Shown piece by piece: positions 6,855-8,906 of a DNA stretch of 8,906 nucleotides. Where the stretch lies: positions 1 to 8,906 of the forward strand of contig JBEPWQ010000145.1 of NCBI GenBank assembly GCA_041642315.1. Reading direction: 5' to 3'. Origin of the DNA: JAABSQ01 sp041642315. GTDB taxonomy: Bacteria; Desulfobacterota; Desulfobacteria; Desulfobacterales; Desulfococcaceae. The position numbers were made by a program, and so were the translations under genes. How positions within the stretch are numbered: the first letter of the stretch is position 1; the number at the start of each line of letters is the position of its first letter. The notes under the pieces are model-generated. The model made no database searches, was not told where the DNA came from, and worked only from the letters and a program-made list of their open reading frames with translations.

Positions 6855-8906
6855 TCAGCGCTTCGCCTCCGTGCATCGATCCACCAGATACAGAATCGAC
6901 CGATAGGGGATTCCCCCGTGGTGGGAAAGCCCGATTTCGCAGGTGCGGCTGGTGGAATATCCGTGTCGGCAGTGGTCGGGGATCTGCTCTTTCAGGCGCC
7001 GCAGGCCGAAGGCGTTGAGTTCTGGGTGGGTGAAGCCCCGGTCTCCGGCGAATCCGCAGCAGGTCACCTCCGGTGTGACGACCTTTTCAGCGCACATCCG
7101 TGCAAGTTGTTTCAATTTTCCTTCCAATCCCATCTTTTTGGCGCTGCATACCGTGTGAATTGCCACCGTCTCCGGAATTTTTGTAAAGGTGAGTCTGGGT
7201 GCCAGATGGGTCAGGGTGAACTCGATCGGCTCGAAAAGCGGAAGGCGGGAATCGAGCGTCTCCTTCATATGATGCAGGCAGGGGCTCATATCGCACAATA
7301 CCGGGATGTCGCCGTTGTTGGAGATCGACATCAAGGCGGCCTCCAGCTCACTTGCCTTCTTTTCGGCGACATCGGTGATCCCTTTGCTGGAAAAGGGCAT
7401 CCCGCAGCAGAGGCTATCCCTGTTTTCGGGAAAAAGTATGTCATAGCCGGCCTTGCGGAGAAGGGATTCGGTCTTCCGTGTCAGCGAGGCCGCATCATCA
7501 TCTAAGCGGGACGGACCCATGGACCGGGTAATGCAGGAGGGAAAATAGACCACCCTCGGCCGATGGTCCGAATGGACCGGCATGCAGGAGACGGCTGCGG
7601 CATTCTGAGGCATGTAGGGGGTCCAGAGCGGAAGCAGATTCCCGGAGATTCGCCGGGCGGTGCGGGCGAGCCGGGTCATGACCGGGGTGCCGAAAGCCCC
7701 GTGGATTTTGTCGATGACATTCAGCCCCAGGCGGGTCAAAGCAGTGGCTGCGGCCATATGGCCGCCGACCGCACGGGCAAGCGCATGGCCCGGGGGGGAG
7801 AGATGTTTGCTCCGCAGATGCTTGATCAGCTTTCCGGTGTCGATTTCCACCGGACAGCTGGTGGCGCAGAGCCCGTCGGCGGCGCAGGTGGCGTCCCCGT
7901 AGTAGCCGTAGACCCGGCGCAGCTCCGCCAGGCGGGCCGGGTTTTCTCCGGTCCGGGCCAGGTGGGCCATTTCACGGTAGACGACGATGCGCTGCCGGGC
8001 CGAGAGCGTGAATTCGTGGGACATGCAGTTTCGCTCACAGAACCCGCATTCGGTGCACACGTCCACCTCCGGATGGGCTGCGGGCATCGGTTTGAAGTGC
8101 TGAAGGTGGCATTCGGGGTCTTCGTTGATGATAACCCCGGGGTTGAGCATCCCCTGGGGATCGAAGATGTGTTTAATCTCCCGCATCGCCTTGTAGAGTT
8201 CGGGGCCCCACTCCCGCTCCACAAACGGCGCCATATTGCGGCCGGTGCCGTGCTCCGCTTTCAGAGAACCGTTGTATCGGCCGACCACCAGTTCCGCCAC
8301 CGCATCCATAAACCGCCTGTACCGGTCCACCTCACCGGCATCCGCAAAATCGGGCGTAAGCACGAAATGGACATTCCCGTCAAACACATGCCCCCAGATG
8401 ACGGTGTTTTCGTATCCGTATTCGGCGAACAGAGCCTGAAGATCGACAATCGTGCTCCCCAGGTGGTGAATGGGAACCGCAATGTCTTCGATGATGACCG
8501 TGGTGCCGGTATCCCGCATGGAGCAGGCGCTCGGGAAAATCCCTTTTCTCACCTGCCAGAGGTTCGCCTCGGCATCGGGGTCGGTGGTAAAGGCGAATGT
8601 GTGGGCCATGGGAAAGGATGCAAACGCTTGGGTGATCTTCTCGATCTGCCGATTCAATTCCTTCGTGGTTTCGGCCCGGGTCTCCACCAGCAGTGCGGTG
8701 GCCTCCGGCCCCAGGGTTTTGATGTGGGCCGGCATGGAGGGTTTGTCCGCCACGGTGGCCAGGGCGGTTCGGTCCATGAGTTCGGCGGCGCTCACCGGAT
8801 ATTTTTTCAGCAGCAGGACCGCCTCGCAGGCCGAAGCGATCGTGGGAAAGAGCATCAAGGCGGTGGCGGTATGAGGCGCCTCCCGGGTGGTCCGGAAGGT
8901 GACTTC
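6855..8906 (-). CDS. FAD-linked oxidase / iron-sulfur D-lactate-type dehydrogenase, N-terminus cut
   Basis: The frame runs past the right edge. 683 residues are present, and the TTG at 8858 is an internal leucine. Full-length relatives (Dld-II, YdiJ) have roughly 930-1020 residues, so the FAD-binding PCMH domain is outside. Visible in order are: the FAD-oxidase C domain with GHVFDGNVH (about 8393-8367) and EHGTGRN (8255-8235), whose two His and Glu match the metal ligands of D-2-hydroxyglutarate dehydrogenase; a CxxCxxCxxxC cluster (8057-8025); a CxxDxxCxxxCP motif (7886-7854); and two cysteine-rich CCG domains (PSC at 7535, CCG at 7409-7401, CDMSPC at 7295-7278; then C at 7148, CCG at 7061-7053, SRTCEIG near 6940). 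It probably oxidises D-lactate or a related D-2-hydroxyacid and passes electrons to quinone or another carrier at the membrane. The substrate cannot be fixed from sequence. It converges on the DAC gene with a 12-base gap. Confidence 0.9.
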   Translation of the reverse strand, partial: EVTFRTTREAPHTATALMLFPTIASACEAVLLLKKYPVSAAELMDRTALATVADKPSMPAHIKTLGPEATALLVETRAETTKELNRQIEKITQAFASFPMAHTFAFTTDPDAEANLWQVRKGIFPSACSMRDTGTTVIIEDIAVPIHHLGSTIVDLQALFAEYGYENTVIWGHVFDGNVHFVLTPDFADAGEVDRYRRFMDAVAELVVGRYNGSLKAEHGTGRNMAPFVEREWGPELYKAMREIKHIFDPQGMLNPGVIINEDPECHLQHFKPMPAAHPEVDVCTECGFCERNCMSHEFTLSARQRIVVYREMAHLARTGENPARLAELRRVYGYYGDATCAADGLCATSCPVEIDTGKLIKHLRSKHLSPPGHALARAVGGHMAAATALTRLGLNVIDKIHGAFGTPVMTRLARTARRISGNLLPLWTPYMPQNAAAVSCMPVHSDHRPRVVYFPSCITRSMGPSRLDDDAASLTRKTESLLRKAGYDILFPENRDSLCCGMPFSSKGITDVAEKKASELEAALMSISNNGDIPVLCDMSPCLHHMKETLDSRLPLFEPIEFTLTHLAPRLTFTKIPETVAIHTVCSAKKMGLEGKLKQLARMCAEKVVTPEVTCCGFAGDRGFTHPELNAFGLRRLKEQIPDHCRHGYSTSRTCEIGLSHHGGIPYRSILYLVDRCTEAKR

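Noticed and set aside
8856..8858. TTG as the start of the FAD/Fe-S dehydrogenase
   Set aside because: The frame continues to the window edge with plausible coding, and the protein would lack the whole FAD-binding domain if it began here. The gene is simply truncated by the window.

Overview
The window reads as a compact stretch of bacterial chromosome, apparently of moderately high GC, from a Gram-negative organism. The style of several products (a long threonine synthase with an N-terminal Cys4 knuckle, a soluble diadenylate cyclase with a large N-terminal sensor region, and a fused FAD/iron-sulfur D-lactate-type dehydrogenase) suggests a Desulfobacterota (former deltaproteobacterial, possibly sulfate-reducing) host. 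That taxonomic call is inference from protein flavour only. No tRNA, rRNA, CRISPR, transposase or phage gene is visible, and all clear genes are intact except the two cut by the window edges.

Layout. (1) Positions 2-1237, plus strand: seryl-tRNA synthetase, missing only its first roughly 15 residues at the left edge. It is followed after 54 bases, in the same reading frame, by threonine synthase (1292-2797), probably as one transcript. (2) A 126-base convergent gap holds a stem-loop and a doubtful 34-codon ORF. (3) Minus strand: radC (5139-4453), then after a 59-base spacer with a hairpin, pepA leucyl aminopeptidase (4393-2924), probably one transcript. (4) An AT-rich divergent gap of about 275 bases (5140-5414) must carry the promoters for radC and for the next gene. 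It contains a 7-bp inverted repeat and no convincing gene. (5) Positions 5415-6842, plus strand: a protein with a C-terminal DAC (DisA_N-type) domain, predicted to make the second messenger c-di-AMP, with about 320 residues of putative sensor in front. (6) Positions 6855-8906, minus strand, converging on the DAC gene with a 12-base gap: the C-terminal two thirds of a FAD-linked oxidase/[4Fe-4S]/CCG-domain fusion of the Dld-II/YdiJ kind.

Functionally this is mostly housekeeping: translation (SerRS), amino-acid synthesis (ThrC), peptide turnover (PepA), a RadC/JAMM protein of uncertain role, and a respiratory 2-hydroxyacid dehydrogenase. The least ordinary gene is the DAC protein. It keeps the catalytic DGA motif, but the RHR-type motif is changed to RFN, and its N-terminal part is only describable as a predicted sensor. 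A second point of interest is a CxxDxxCxxxCP ferredoxin motif in the dehydrogenase, where Asp stands at a usual cysteine ligand position. I see no operon-level novel system. The interest lies in individual protein and regulatory details.
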